From contig NC_036456.1 of the NCBI RefSeq assembly GCF_002775205.1, positions 23,511,968 through 23,575,967 on the forward strand: a stretch of 64,000 nt of DNA, in the 5' to 3' direction. Under the pieces are notes generated by a model. That model made no database searches. It saw only the letters and a list, made by a program, of their open reading frames with translations, and had not been told where the DNA came from. Position numbers and translations under genes: made by a program. Source of the DNA: Xiphophorus maculatus. Taxonomy: Eukaryota > Chordata > Actinopteri > Cyprinodontiformes > Poeciliidae. Numbering within the stretch: the first letter of the stretch is position 1; the number at the start of each line of letters is the position of its first letter. This document shows positions 47,078-59,060 of the stretch, piece after piece.

Positions 47078-50000
47078 TCTGAGGTCCAATTGGTTAAAAA
47101 CAGTGTTTTAGTTTCAGTTTCTGTAGTTTCTATCATTGTTGCTGAGAGCTTCTCTGCTCAGAGATCAGCTGTCTCTATGGAGATACGTTATCATCTTGTT
47201 TGTTGTTTTGTTGATGTTGGAGTTTGTCTGGGTGCTGCCCCTTCCTGTTTCTGTTCAGCCATGGAGACAGTCACTGCTCAGGAGGATTTTGTCCACCTAA
47301 ACTAATTATATTCATATTTGTTTTGTCAAATCAAATGTTGCATATTCAGGTCTGCAGATAGAAACTAATTATCCTCATCAATCAAGAGAATTTTACAGCA
47401 CAGATCAGATTCTGGGTCAAACTGGTTGTTGAAATGAAAAAGCAGATATGTGGACAAAATATAATCTTAAAGTTTTTGTGGTTTATATTTTATTTTGTGT
47501 TGGCAAGTAATAATATTCTTAAAGTGAATTGTTGTATGCAATGGTGTTTGGCTGCAAATGTTGATGTAATTAGGAACTTAAGATCTCTAGAGATCATTTA
47601 AATCTGTTCTGCTTTGGCTGAAATGGAATTATTCTCTTTACTATATTTTTATGATTATATATTTATATATATATAGCTGCATTTGTTTTGTTTGTTTTTT
47701 TATTCTGCTTTTATCTTAAAAACACAGCAGGATTTTTGTGTCGACCTCTATTATCGCCTCATCATCACCGTGAACATGATTGTTTCCTCAGTCCTAGAAA
47801 CCAGTAATATCTTTAATAGTTCCACTTTTTCATGTTTTTCTGTTTGTTTCTTTTTTTTCTTCGTTTTGGTTTTGCTGTTTGCTGGTTTTTCTTTTCTTCC
47901 TGTTTTTATCTCTTGGTGGGAGACGTCTGTGTTTGTGGGGCTAGTGTTGACCTTTGACCTAAATATGGATTCTGATATTGTTGAAAAGGAAACATGTTTG
48001 AGATTTGTACTCCAGTTGACATAAATCTACACATTTGTGATGCAAATGTTACCTGGAATATTTTAGATAACACTTTGAACTGCAAGGGTTTACAGAACAA
48101 TGCGTGTTTGTAGATTTAACATGTAAGATTATAATTACATGATTTTAATAATGGATTACTTTGAATAGGCCGGTCTGAGCCACTCCGGCCACTACTGACC
48201 TTTTATGATGAAAGTATCAGCCTGAAGGTTTTTAACTATTTCTTTTGGCCGTGCTACAGGACAGATATCGACGGACAACTAAACAATCTCATCAAATTTA
48301 AAGTAAGATTACATTTTTTTAAATAAAGGATGCAATTTTAATAGGTTCCTAAGAGTTACATTTTCTAAACTGACATTAAAATATGTTTTTTATACCTCTG
48401 ATGGTTTTTCTGATTGAAAGGATTTGTTTATGCTTCGTAGAAGGTTTTGTCTGGAGTTTTTAGTGAGTTAGCAGTTAATAAGCAGCACAGGTGATATTTT
48501 ATTTGAACTATTTTGAATGCCTGTCTGGACTTGAGAGCTGCTGGGCTGCACATTTCAAATTCAGTTTCCCTCAAGTCTTTGGTGTGTAATTTACTGTGTG
48601 AATGTTGTTTATTCTCACAGTTTCATGTTTATATCTAAGCAATTATTTTTATAACCATATTTAGAAGAACAGAGTAATACACTTTAAGCACTAATCTGGT
48701 ACTAAAATTCAGAAAACGTTAATTTCTAAGTTTAAAGAATAAATATCTCTAATGAGCTGACTGGTTGTTTATGGTGCTGTTAAGTAAACCAGAGATTGTC
48801 ACCAGGAATAAGGATTAGGGCGATGGCATTGAGGCCTTCCAACCTCAATCAGGACTTGGAGCTGATCACCAGATTTTATTCCACCAAAATACCAGAGAAA
48901 ACATCCAAAATGCTGGTCAGTGATTACAAGAAGGGCTTCCTGCTGCCATGCCAATAAAGATATTACTGCTGATAACTGAGGAGCTGGTAAAGACATAGAA
49001 ATAAAATGTTATAATTCCTTGACTCCCATAAAGACTCTCTATCCCCCCTCACTCTGCTGAACCAGGTTTAATTTCATTTATTGATTCATTCCAGACATGA
49101 CCATTGTGTCAAGCATGTCCACATTAACAATAACATAAATATGTGCATCTATATATGTATACATACATGTGTGCAAACACACACATTTGAACATATAAAA
49201 AAGAAAATCCCTTATAAAATGTATATCAATCAATACATCTACTTTAACAGAATGCATACAAGAATAAATCTATAAAGTATATACCCAAGGTGCACACATC
49301 TGTCCACCCCTACATACCTGTCTACACACACAGTATAAATGATACATAAATCTGACTTTTCCTTTATTTGTTCATTGTTAGAAAACACTGGTGAAGCAAC
49401 CAGTCAAGAGACACTGAGGGACATGTCCATGTGTGGGGATGAGAGGAAGGCTTTAGTCAGGATGGGAGAAACATCATGATAACATGTAATCTCTGAGCTA
49501 CATAATCAACCTGCGGAGCCAGAATCTCGTCTCCAGCACCTTCCTGCTGAAAGGCAGAAGACATCAGAAATACTTACACTGAGGCTGAGGTCAAAGACTC
49601 AGGGTGTGTTGAAGTGATGGATGGGCTACTGAAGCTGCCTGGTGTCGGAATATTACCGGAACAACTGTGACAGTCTATTGTAGTCTGTTTGGGTTAATTA
49701 AAGAAACATAGTTTGTTTAGCTATTGTTTGTACAGTTTCAGGAGTCTGAGTTGCTCAGGAGTTGTTTTTGTTAGTTTGCTTTAATGTGAATTCAGTCCAC
49801 TCAGTTTACTGCATCATTCACAAAACTGTGAAAAGGTTTTCATTGGCAAATTTCATTTTTGAATATTTGATATGTGAGCTCTTACTTTAACTTTATATAG
49901 AACTTAAAAAGTGACTGGTAGGTGGGAACAACTAAGGATCAGAACCTAGAATCGTTCCTCTTTATCACGTATGCGGAAAAAGGCACCAGAAAGGGTTAAT

Positions 50001-50158
50001 GTACCTTCAGGAAATCAGTCCGTCTGAAAATATATCGTCTTCCTGCTATGAAATAGTGATTCCAGTTTATCCACATATTTTTTAAGTGGGTGTAGCTTGC
50101 ACCTGTTGACAGTCAAGGTTGTCTGAGTCAAACATTTTCATTGTAGCTGAGAGGCAAA
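47078..50158. other. Intergenic between finTRIM B and C
   Basis: Starts with a 3' flank shared with finTRIM A. The stretch 48800-48995 (GGCATTGAGGCCTTCCAACC, then CCAATAAAGATATTACTGC) resembles a degraded Tc1-like fragment, weakly. 49080-49340 is rich in ACACA/ATACAT simple repeats. 49500-49620 matches 62820-62900 upstream of finTRIM F (CCAGCACC, CCTGCTGAAA, GCAGAAGAC). No gene seen. Confidence 0.45.
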
Positions 50159-51832
50159 ATGGCTTGGAGAGGAGTTCAGATAGACTTAGAATCTATGTCC
50201 TGCTACATCTGTTTGGATCTACTGACGGATCCGGTGACTATTCCCTGTGGACACAGTTACTGTATGGACTGTATTAATGACGACTGGGATGGAGAAGATC
50301 AGAGGAGAATCTACAACTGCCCTCAATGCAGGAAAGCCTTCATACCGAGGCCTTTCCCAAAGAAGAACATCATGATAGCTTCTGTAGTCGATATGAAGAA
50401 GACTGAATCCCAAGCTGCTGTATCGGATCACTGCTATGCTGGACCTGAATATGTGGCCTGTGATGTTTGCACTGGGAGGAAGAGGAAAGCTGTCAAGTCC
50501 TGCTTATCCTGTTCAGTTTCTTACTGTGGGAATCACCTCCAACCTCACTATGATGCTCCACCTTTACAGAGGCACAAACTGGTGAATCCCACCAATAAGC
50601 TTCAGCAGAACATCTGCTCTCGTCATGATGAGCTGATGAAGATCTTCTGTCGTACTGATCAGCAGTGTATCTGTTATCTCTGCAATATTGAGGAACATAA
50701 AGGCCATGAAACAGTTCCAGCTGTAGCAGAAAGGGCTGAGAAGCAGAAGAAGCTCCAGGAGAGTCGACAACAAATCCATCAGAGAATCCAGGACCAAGAG
50801 AAAGATGTGAAGCTGCTTCAACAGGAGGTGGAGGCCATCAATGTCTCTGCTGATAAAGCAGTGGAGGACAGTGGGAAGATCTTCACTGAGCTGATCCGTC
50901 TCCTCCAGGAAAGAAGCTCTAATGTGAAGCAGCAGATCAGATCCCAGCAGGAAACTGAAGTGAGTCGAGTCAAAGATGTTCAGGAGAAGCTGGAGCAGGA
51001 GATCACTGAGCTGAAGAGGAAAGACACTGAGCTGGAGCAGCTCTCACACACAGAGGATCACATCCAGTTTCTCCTCAACTACCCCTCACTGCCAGCACTC
51101 AGTGAGTCTACACACTCATCCAGCATCAACATCCGTCCTCTGAGACACTTTGAGGACGTGGCACCAGCTGTGTCAGAGCTCAGAGACAAACTAGTGGACA
51201 TCATGAGAGACACATGGACAAACATCGAACTGAAGGTCACTGAGGTGGATGTTTTATTGGCAGAACCAGAAGAAAGTAACAGAGCTAGATGTTTAAAATA
51301 TTCACAAGAAATCACTCTGGATCCAAACACAGTACACAAAAATTTAGTTTTATCTGAGGGGAACAGAAAAGTAATATTTGTGTACCAAGAACAATCTTAT
51401 CCCCATCATTCAGACAGATTCAGTGATTATTATTATCAGGTTCTTAGTAGAGAGAGTCTGACTGGACGTTGTTACTGGGAGGTGGAGATGAGAGGTGGAG
51501 CTGGAGTTGGAGTAGCAGTTTCATACAAAAACATCAACAGAGCAGGAAGATCAGATAAGTGTTTATTTGGATTTAATAACAAATCTTGGTCATTATATTG
51601 TGACGGAAACAATTACACTTTTCATCACAACAACATTGTAACTCCAGTATCAGGTCCAGTTTCCTCCAGAATAGGAGTGTACCTGGATCACAGAGCAGGT
51701 GTTCTGTCTTTCTACAGCGTCTCTGAAACCATGACTCTCCTCCACAGAGTCCAGACCAGATTCACTCGGCCTCTGCATGCTGGAGTTTATGTTCATGCCG
51801 ACTCCATTTCAAAGTTCATTAAACCGAAATAG
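50159..51832 (+). CDS. finTRIM/TRIM25-like E3 ubiquitin ligase C
   Basis: Single exon, 557 residues; start at ATGGCTTGG after the conserved GCTGAGAGGCAAA. RING C15 (CYIC), C18, C30, H32, C35, C38, C54, C57; a one-residue deletion follows (VVDMKKTES). B-box1-like about 92-126, B-box2 about 153-183 with NIEEHKGH instead of TMDEHKGH, coiled coil about 187-299, PRY (ITLDPNTV) and SPRY (RCYWEVEMRGG, RIGVYLDHRAGVLSFYS). Its coiled-coil DNA is nearly identical to A, B and D, whereas the RING-to-B-box link and the SPRY loops differ. It is intact, with all zinc ligands. Its upstream region matches that of F, which suggests the two were copied with their promoters. Confidence 0.93.
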   Translation: MAWRGVQIDLESMSCYICLDLLTDPVTIPCGHSYCMDCINDDWDGEDQRRIYNCPQCRKAFIPRPFPKKNIMIASVVDMKKTESQAAVSDHCYAGPEYVACDVCTGRKRKAVKSCLSCSVSYCGNHLQPHYDAPPLQRHKLVNPTNKLQQNICSRHDELMKIFCRTDQQCICYLCNIEEHKGHETVPAVAERAEKQKKLQESRQQIHQRIQDQEKDVKLLQQEVEAINVSADKAVEDSGKIFTELIRLLQERSSNVKQQIRSQQETEVSRVKDVQEKLEQEITELKRKDTELEQLSHTEDHIQFLLNYPSLPALSESTHSSSINIRPLRHFEDVAPAVSELRDKLVDIMRDTWTNIELKVTEVDVLLAEPEESNRARCLKYSQEITLDPNTVHKNLVLSEGNRKVIFVYQEQSYPHHSDRFSDYYYQVLSRESLTGRCYWEVEMRGGAGVGVAVSYKNINRAGRSDKCLFGFNNKSWSLYCDGNNYTFHHNNIVTPVSGPVSSRIGVYLDHRAGVLSFYSVSETMTLLHRVQTRFTRPLHAGVYVHADSISKFIKPK

Positions 51833-54281
51833 TCAGCAGAGATCTGAAATTTAGTTGAAGGTGTGTATTTTAGTTTCAGCTTCTTTAGTCTCTGGCATTG
51901 ATGAAGAAACATCACGACTGCCATTTCTTCACTGCTCAGAGAATCACCTTTCTTTATGTAGCTACTTTGTGATCCTGTTTGGGGTTTTATTGATGGTGGG
52001 GTTGGTTTCAGTGGTGCCTCTTCCTGCCATGGAGGCTATCAATGCTCATTTTGATTCTCCTTAAATAATTACATTTGGTCTGACAAAGTAAGACATGTAA
52101 ATGTTGTTCTAATCCACATGATCATTAATCAGGATATCAGTCATTGTTTTACTGGACAAATTCTGGCTGAACCTGATTGTAGAAATTAATTTAAAAGTAG
52201 AAATGTACAGAACAAGACTCACTGTCTGCTTTATTCAGACACAAATATTGTTACTGAGCATTTTGAGCAGACAAGTGGTCACGTTCTTAAAATGTTTATG
52301 CACATCGATTTGGGGCTGTAAATGTGTTCATTGGGAAATATTTTAAAATAAAAAACTCTGTAAATCCCTAAAATCAGCTTAGGTTATTAAAAAGTGATGT
52401 TCATTTTCCTCTCTGTATTAATGTGTTTTTAGGCGTTTTTATTTCTAAATCTTTATGTTTTTTTCTGCTCTTAGTTTTAAAAGTCCTAATAAATTTAGAA
52501 TCTAATGCTCTTAGATATTTGTATAACAAATATCAATTTCACATGACTCATCGTCCTTAGTTCCTGGAATTAATGTTCCAGAAATCTTTATTGTAGTTAT
52601 TTAATCAACAAATATTTAATTCAATAAAATTAACCAACATGGCTGACACAACATACCTCATGGTATTTCAAGTGCATCAATCTTCTTGCAATACATAACT
52701 TCATTTGAACCAATCCTTGGAAAAGGCACCCTCTGCTTTGTAACGCTGCCATCTTGTGGACAAAAATGTGCAACTACCAGTTTTGGGCTAGAACAAGCTG
52801 ACTAAAGTCAGGACCTGTGAAGGAAAGCACGAATGGGTCGTGATTGAAAATCAGTTAAACTTCATCATTAGGAACATTTATTTCTGAGTTGTATTTAGAT
52901 CCAAACAAAACCAACATCTACTAAATGGACTTCCTGACGTGTGGAAACTTTTCCTCTGAGAGAATAAAACTCGACTAGAGAGAGACATGCTGTAAATGGT
53001 CCGACGTGGGAATGAGCATAGAAATGTATACTTTTGAACAAGATTTAATACCAAAGTAATTGTTTCTCTTTTAGCATCTAAACATCCTGGCTGTTCTTTT
53101 TCTCTCTTTGGGGTTTAACTCACAGCTGATGAGGAAGACAGAGTCTGGGGACGACCCAGCTGAGAGCAGCACCACTTCCCATCTAATTCAGATGTGAATT
53201 ATAGAGCTGAAGCAGCTTTCCCTGGTTCTGTACCTGTTGTTGCACACATAGACCGTAGCTCTGTAAACAAGATCATCAACTTGTAAATGGATGATAGCAA
53301 TGGCTGCCTGACCTAAATTTCAGTCAGACGTGACGCTACAGGTTCAAAAGTCACATTAATTGAGGTTAAGTGCTTAGTTACAGGTGTGGCTTTACAGACT
53401 GTTGTTTGAATAGCTCCTTTATGCAGTTGTTGGTCTAATTTGAAGAGCAGTTTGTTTTTAATGTTAAGAATTACCTTTTTATCTGGGGATTACTTGGTTT
53501 TTTATAACTGACAAACTGCTGCCAGAATAAGAGAAAGTGATCATGAAATCTGGATCTACATTTTAAACTAATTTAGGACTAATCCCAGCTGAGGATCCTC
53601 TCTGAACTGGACCCTGAGCTAAATGCATCTCGCTGTCCGGTAGCTGACAGCATGTTGAGCTGTGGAGGCTTTGGAGCGTGTCTGACGCAGAAGAAGAGCA
53701 TCCTCCTTCACTCATACAATCTTGCTGACTTCTGATCACTTCAATTTGAAAAATGTTCCCTGATTTCAAAACTTTAGCTCCCGTTTGTAATTCCAGAGTC
53801 CAGTGGGGCTGCAGGGTGCAGATTCAGCCTCCAGATCAATATCAAAACCCTGAGACATTTGATTACGCACGAGTGGGTGAACTGTTCATGTTCATAATAT
53901 AACTGTGTTGCATGTATTTATCTGCTTGATTGTGTAATGACACAATGTGGACTCTCTGTTCAACTTGTTGAATATTGATTAAACTGAATGGCACAACCTC
54001 TCGGTTGGGTTTGTGCCTTATTAGAGGCACAAAACAAGGAAACGTTTCATGCGACAAAATTACAGTTTGCCTGTTTGATTTGCTTCAAACCAGTGAGACC
54101 CACTTTTGTTCAGCCTTATGTTTATTGCCCAACCCTTTAGATATCACAGGGCAAAACAATAATGGCAGAGCTCAAAGTTTAACTGAATGAATCACATGAC
54201 TGGACTAAAGTTCAAACTAATTAAACCTAACACTAACCCTATGACATAAAACTCACACAGTCATTGTTGCTGAGAAGCAAA
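51833..54281. other. Intergenic between finTRIM C and D
   Basis: The 3' flank of C is a diverged version of that after A and B (GTTTCAGTGGTGCCTCTTCCT). The stretch 53100-53470 and the last 200 bases align with the upstream region of finTRIM E (shared AACAGGTGTGGCTTTA-like, ATCATCARCTTGTAAAT, TTGCCCAACC). No gene seen. Confidence 0.5.
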
Positions 54282-55949
54282 ATGGCGCAGAGAACAACGC
54301 AGCTGGAGAAGATCACCTGTTCCATCTGTCTGGATCTACTGAAGGATCCGGTGACTATTCCCTGTGGACACAGCTACTGCATGAACTGTATTAGACGATA
54401 CTGGGATGGAGATCAGAGGAGAATCTACAGCTGCCCTCAGTGCAGAGAGAACTTCAGAAGAAGACCTGCATTGAGAAAAAGTACAATTTTATCAGAGTTG
54501 GTGGAGGATCTGAAGAAGACTGGACTCCACGTTGCTCCAGCTGATCACTGCTATGCTGGACCTGAAGATGTGGCCTGTGATGTCTGCACTGGGAGGAAGA
54601 GGAAAGCTGTCAAGTCATGTCTGGTTTGTTTTGTTAATTACTGTGAGAAACATATTCAGCTTCATTATGAATTTCCAGCTTTGGCAAAACATAAGCTGGT
54701 GAATCCCACAAAGAAGTTCCAACGAAACATCTGCTCTCGTCATGATGAGGTGATGAAGATCTTCTGTCGTACTGATCAGCAGTGTATCTGTTATCTCTGC
54801 ACTATGGATGAACATAAAGGACATGAAACAGTCCCAGCTGCAACAGAAAGAGCTGAGAAGCAGAAGAAGCTCCAGGAGAGTCGACAACAAATCCATCAGA
54901 GAATCCAGAACCAAGAGAAAGATGTGAAGCTGCTTCAACAGGAGGTGGAGGCCATCAATGTCTCTGCTGATAAAGCAGTGGAGGACAGTGAGAAGATCTT
55001 CACTGAGCTGATCTGTCTCCTCCAGAAAAGAAGCTCTAATGTGAAGCAGCAGATCAGATCCCAGCAGGAAACTGAAGTAAGTCAAGTTAAAGATGTTCAG
55101 GAGAAGCTGGAGCAGGAGATCACTGAGCTGAAGAGGAAAGACGCTGAGCTGGAGCAGCTCTCACACACAGAGGATCACAACCAGTTTCTCCTCAACTACC
55201 CCTCACTGCCAGCACTCAGTGAGTCTACACACTCATCCAGCATCAACATCCATCCTCTGAGATACTTTGAGGACGTGACACCAGCTGTGTCAGAGCTCAG
55301 AGACAAACTACAGGACATCCTGAGAGACTCATGGACAAACATCTCACTTAAGATTGCTAATGTGCATGTTTTACTGACTGAACCAGAACCAAAGACCAGA
55401 GATGAATCCTTAAAATATTCACAAAAAATTACTCTGGATCCAAACACGGCAAACATGAATCTGTTATTATCTGAGGGGAACAGAAAAGTAACATCAATTG
55501 ACCAACAACAGTCTTATCCTGGTCATCCAGACAGATTCACTGTTTTTCTTCAGGTCCTCAGTAGAGAGAGTCTGAGAGGACGTTGTTACTGGGAGGTGGA
55601 GTGGAAAGATGGAGGCGTTTACGTTGCAGTTTCATACAAGAATATCAGTAGATCAAAATTGTCAGATGAATGTAGGTTTGGATCCAATGAAAAATCTTGG
55701 TCTTTAGAATGTCACTGTTCCAGAAATAGTTACATATTTCATCATAACAACATTAAAACTCCAGTACCAGGTCCAGTTTCCTCCAGACTAGGAGTGTACC
55801 TGGATCATATAGCAGGTATTCTGTGTTTCTACAGCATCTCTGAAACCCCGACTCTCCTCCACAGAGTCCAGACCAGATTCACTCAGCCTCTGTATGCTGG
55901 GATTAGACTTTACTATGGATCTTCAGCTAAGTTTATTAAGCTGAAATAG
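54282..55949 (+). CDS. finTRIM/TRIM25-like E3 ubiquitin ligase D
   Basis: Single exon, 555 residues from ATGGCGCAG; an in-frame ATG 18 bases upstream is not used by homology, and GCTGAGAAGCAAAATGG is the shared leader. RING C13, C16, C28, H30, C33, C36, C51, C54 (one residue shorter than A before CPQC, and a basic FRRRP follows). B-box1-like and B-box2 ligands all present; coiled coil conserved; PRY (ITLDPNTA); SPRY (RCYWEVEWKDGG, RLGVYLDHIAG). The SPRY loop has a two-residue insertion (LECHCSRNSY) relative to A-C. D and E share the RLGVYLDH variant and upstream DNA, so they are sister copies in those parts, although the D coiled coil is like A-C. Confidence 0.93.
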   Translation: MAQRTTQLEKITCSICLDLLKDPVTIPCGHSYCMNCIRRYWDGDQRRIYSCPQCRENFRRRPALRKSTILSELVEDLKKTGLHVAPADHCYAGPEDVACDVCTGRKRKAVKSCLVCFVNYCEKHIQLHYEFPALAKHKLVNPTKKFQRNICSRHDEVMKIFCRTDQQCICYLCTMDEHKGHETVPAATERAEKQKKLQESRQQIHQRIQNQEKDVKLLQQEVEAINVSADKAVEDSEKIFTELICLLQKRSSNVKQQIRSQQETEVSQVKDVQEKLEQEITELKRKDAELEQLSHTEDHNQFLLNYPSLPALSESTHSSSINIHPLRYFEDVTPAVSELRDKLQDILRDSWTNISLKIANVHVLLTEPEPKTRDESLKYSQKITLDPNTANMNLLLSEGNRKVTSIDQQQSYPGHPDRFTVFLQVLSRESLRGRCYWEVEWKDGGVYVAVSYKNISRSKLSDECRFGSNEKSWSLECHCSRNSYIFHHNNIKTPVPGPVSSRLGVYLDHIAGILCFYSISETPTLLHRVQTRFTQPLYAGIRLYYGSSAKFIKLK

Positions 55950-56639
55950 TCATCTGAGGAAGATGGCCCTACATTTCTAGAGTTAGCTGAGAAGCGAAAT
56001 TTCTCCTGATTATGTAGAGAAAACCTGGTAATGAATTGAGTTATTCAGTAAACTGCATTGATTGGATTCATTAAGATGATGCTTTGTATTTTCTCCATAT
56101 GAGACTTTATGCAACTGTCATGATTGACCTTTTGTTTTACTTTCATGATTATATCAATGTGATATTTTGTTGTTAAATATGTGCATTACCTGAATTTATC
56201 TGACATTTAGCATATTTTAATAAATCTTTCATACCAGTAAACAGTAGCACAATAAAAACAGAGATGACACCTTTCTAAATGGTTTTATATTGCTTTTATT
56301 TCTCATTTTATTTGTGGAGAAACGGACTTTTGTAATATCTGTTACTAAAAGCAATTGACCCGTTGAGCTACATTTAATCCTTTCAGCAACAGAAATCTTG
56401 ACCATGAATCAAATCAACTAAACTCAATTTGGCCACTTGGTGGCAGCAAAACTCAACATAAAAGGGTAAAAAGAATCAATCAACAAACCTGTCAGAAAGA
56501 AAACAATAACTGAGTGGATAAATGAGCAGTTATACTTTACCTTAAAGACATTAACCTTAAGCAAAGGGACTCACTGAAGGGACTTTATTTCTCAGCCAGA
56601 GGGTTGACCTTTCTTGTCACCCTCTGTCATTACAGGGTC

Positions 56640-57460
56640 AGAGGTCATAAAGACCTAACAATGAACTTATTCTTCTCGTCCTGATCTGACAGCCGGCCCT
56701 GTACGACCAAGTTTACATGCAAACCCTCTCCAGGGCCAGATGATCTCAATAAACCCTTTGGGGTCGTCATACCCCAGCCCCGAGTCCCTGAATTCCCCCC
56801 AGAGTTGTGTGGAAAATTGGCCTCAAATGGTAGCAGAGGCCGATGTTCCACACTCTGCATTGAAAACCAAAGTTCTGGAGCCTTTTAGCCGTCTGCTTTG
56901 GCTGGAGTGTCCCACGTGGTCATGCCGGGTTTGATTTTAAAGAACGGGATTGCATGATCAAAACAAGACCACCTTTTTCTTTGCAGCCCCAGAAATCACC
57001 CCAGATACTTCAGGGAAAGTATCATTAAGGGTTAGTAGGCAGTCACTAAGAATAGGCCTGAAGTGTGGCTGATCCCTCTGCTTCAGTTTTCCCAGGCATT
57101 CACTCTGGATACAGGTTTGAAGAGCAGGATTGCCCGATTAAAAAGAGCCCACCCGTGCCTCGGTAGCCCACTCCTATCCCCTCCAAGAACCCTAAAGGGA
57201 CCCCAAAGTAGTTTTGGAAAGATAATGGGTCACCAGCAATACTTTGTATTGAGACTGGGAGGCCGCAACTGGTTTTTTCACTTGGACTTCGGGGAGGTGG
57301 GGCCGATTCATGCTTACTGCGTGATTTTTTTTTTTTAAGAATGGGAATGGCCGATCAAAAAGGATAAATGTTTCACAGATTAGGCCCTGCAACCAGTCTC
57401 CCATTTCATTTGGGTGGAATATTCTCTTTAAGACTGAAAATGTCTTCGCAGAATCCAGCA
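56640..57460. repeat. Degenerate ~200-bp repeat, three copies, unclassified
   Basis: The word pattern AAGARYGGGATTGCMTGATCAAAA recurs diverged at about 56938, 57118 and 57338, each after a T-rich run and followed by an A/G-rich stretch. Between the copies are CCCC-rich segments ending in RGGGT. Composition (C-rich, few TRIM words) differs from both flanks. Origin unknown. Confidence 0.45.
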
Positions 57461-57772
57461 AATAAGTTTTGTGGCCACTCTAGGAGGGGTCTTTATTTCT
57501 GATGAAGGTCTAGGATCCTCGACAGGTTTGGGTGGCAGAATTTAGGAAAACAAAACGAGTAAATATCTTCCTATGCTCCATAGAACTTTACTGAATCCTA
57601 ATTCCTGTGGTTTTAAACATAAACAATACCTACTGTTAAAGGTATTTTAGCTTTTACCTTTGTCAATACACAATTTCTTTAACAGAAAGTCTTGCAGGTA
57701 TCTTGTACAAATACCGTTTGCAAATGTATGGCCAATCTATTCCTCAAAGGGAAAGGTTTATTGGATCCTTTA

Positions 57773-57801
57773 TTGTTTTATATCCTAAGGATATAAAACA
57801 A
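57773..57801. other. Perfect palindrome, 14-bp arms
   Basis: TTGTTTTATATCCT, a single A, and its complement. Followed at once by two tandem TTTGATCAATTAA units (57813-57840). No function is indicated. Confidence 0.6.
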
Positions 57802-58611
57802 AATAAAATAATTTGATCAATTAATTTGATCAATTAATTTATTACCGTAAGTGAGTGACTCTCCAGATAACAGTATATTGAGTTCTTTGATTCCAACATT
57901 GGAGCAAAACCTTTTAATAGAAACCGTGGGATCCAGAAAAATAATAAGGATAATAATAATGAGTGAGACTGTCTGGATCTTTATTTCTCCTGAGAAAACC
58001 TTCAGTGTGTTGGCTAAGACACATTTATCAAAGACAAAACATGATAGCATGACACGAAGACCAGATTAATAATAAACTACCTGATAAACTCTTCCACCAC
58101 CGTCATTTATGACATTCTGCAGCCGTCGTCATCCACCCAGTCCAAATGAACTGCAGCAATTTCAACACTAAAGAGCTGATTAGCTATTTATATAAGTAGA
58201 TTAGATAAAACTTTGAAAAAAGGTTCATAATCAAACATAAGTGCTCCACAAAAATCCCTCTTTGATCCAGTTTATTTTCTTTGACCTTTATTTTACCAAG
58301 TTAGTTGGCTGAGAACAAATTCTCATTTTCAACACCAAGCTCTTCAGGAAGCATCAAATTACAAAACAGAACATCACAAAGCAGGAAACAAATGAAAAGC
58401 AAATTCTAGTCTATGTATCTAAAAGTCAAGTACTAAACTTCCTCATTACTGGCAATGAGGAAGTTTTCCCTGATACTGTGGCTGATTGTTGCTCACATGG
58501 AGACCAAAGCTCTGCAAACTGGATCATCAGCTTGTAAATCAAAGATGTTAAAGTTCTGCTGCAGGTTCAAAGGTTCCTTTATTTAAGGTTTTAGTAACAG
58601 GTGTGGCTTTA

Positions 58612-58690
58612 GAATAGAATATAAATATAATTTATTGTCCCACAATGGAAACAAATCCTGTGCAAGAGCAGCAAAGTGGCAGGTAAATGT
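58612..58690. mobile_element. LINE-tail-like insertion upstream of finTRIM E
   Basis: TTTATTGTCCCACAATGG reads on the minus strand like the TGGGACAATAAA tail of fish L2/CR1-type LINEs. The homologous upstream region of finTRIM D (about 53395) lacks it, so it entered after the D/E duplication. Short; class uncertain. Confidence 0.4.
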
Positions 58691-59060
58691 TCTGTAGTTG
58701 CTGATCTAATAGGATCTGCAGTTTGTTTCTTTTTAGTTAAAAAATTAATTAAACATTAAAAATTAAAAAAAACACAAAACATGGGACAAAAGCTGCTACT
58801 GTTAAAGAAATAAGCATTCAGTTTCTGGTATGAAATACTGTACCTCTCTTCCTATAACTAAAGTCATGCGAGTCTATCTTCTTCCTGTTATAAAACACCA
58901 CAAGCTCCACTTTGTTCACTTTGATTTATATTGCCCAACCAATAAACAATAGTGGCAGAACTCAAAGTCTGACTGAAAGAAACACAAGTTCAGATTAAAG
59001 TTCAGTCATTAAACCTTTAAGACAGAGAAACTCACTCAGTCGCTGTTACTGAGAGGTGAA

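Larger units (their letters stand above)
55950..59060. other. Intergenic between finTRIM D and E
   Basis: Holds the flank matched at 13080-13210, the flank matched at 44705-44850, a degenerate triple repeat (56640-57460), a perfect palindrome (57773-57801) and the promoter region of E with an inserted LINE-tail-like piece. No coding gene is supported; short open frames here lack motifs. Confidence 0.5.

Noticed and set aside
48800-48995. Tc1-like transposase fragment
   Set aside because: The resemblance is faint and no open frame or terminal repeats support it; mentioned only in the intergenic note.
56560-57540. Possible solo LTR in the D-E interval
   Set aside because: No convincing terminal repeats, target duplication or primer site were seen; only a degenerate internal repeat is supported.
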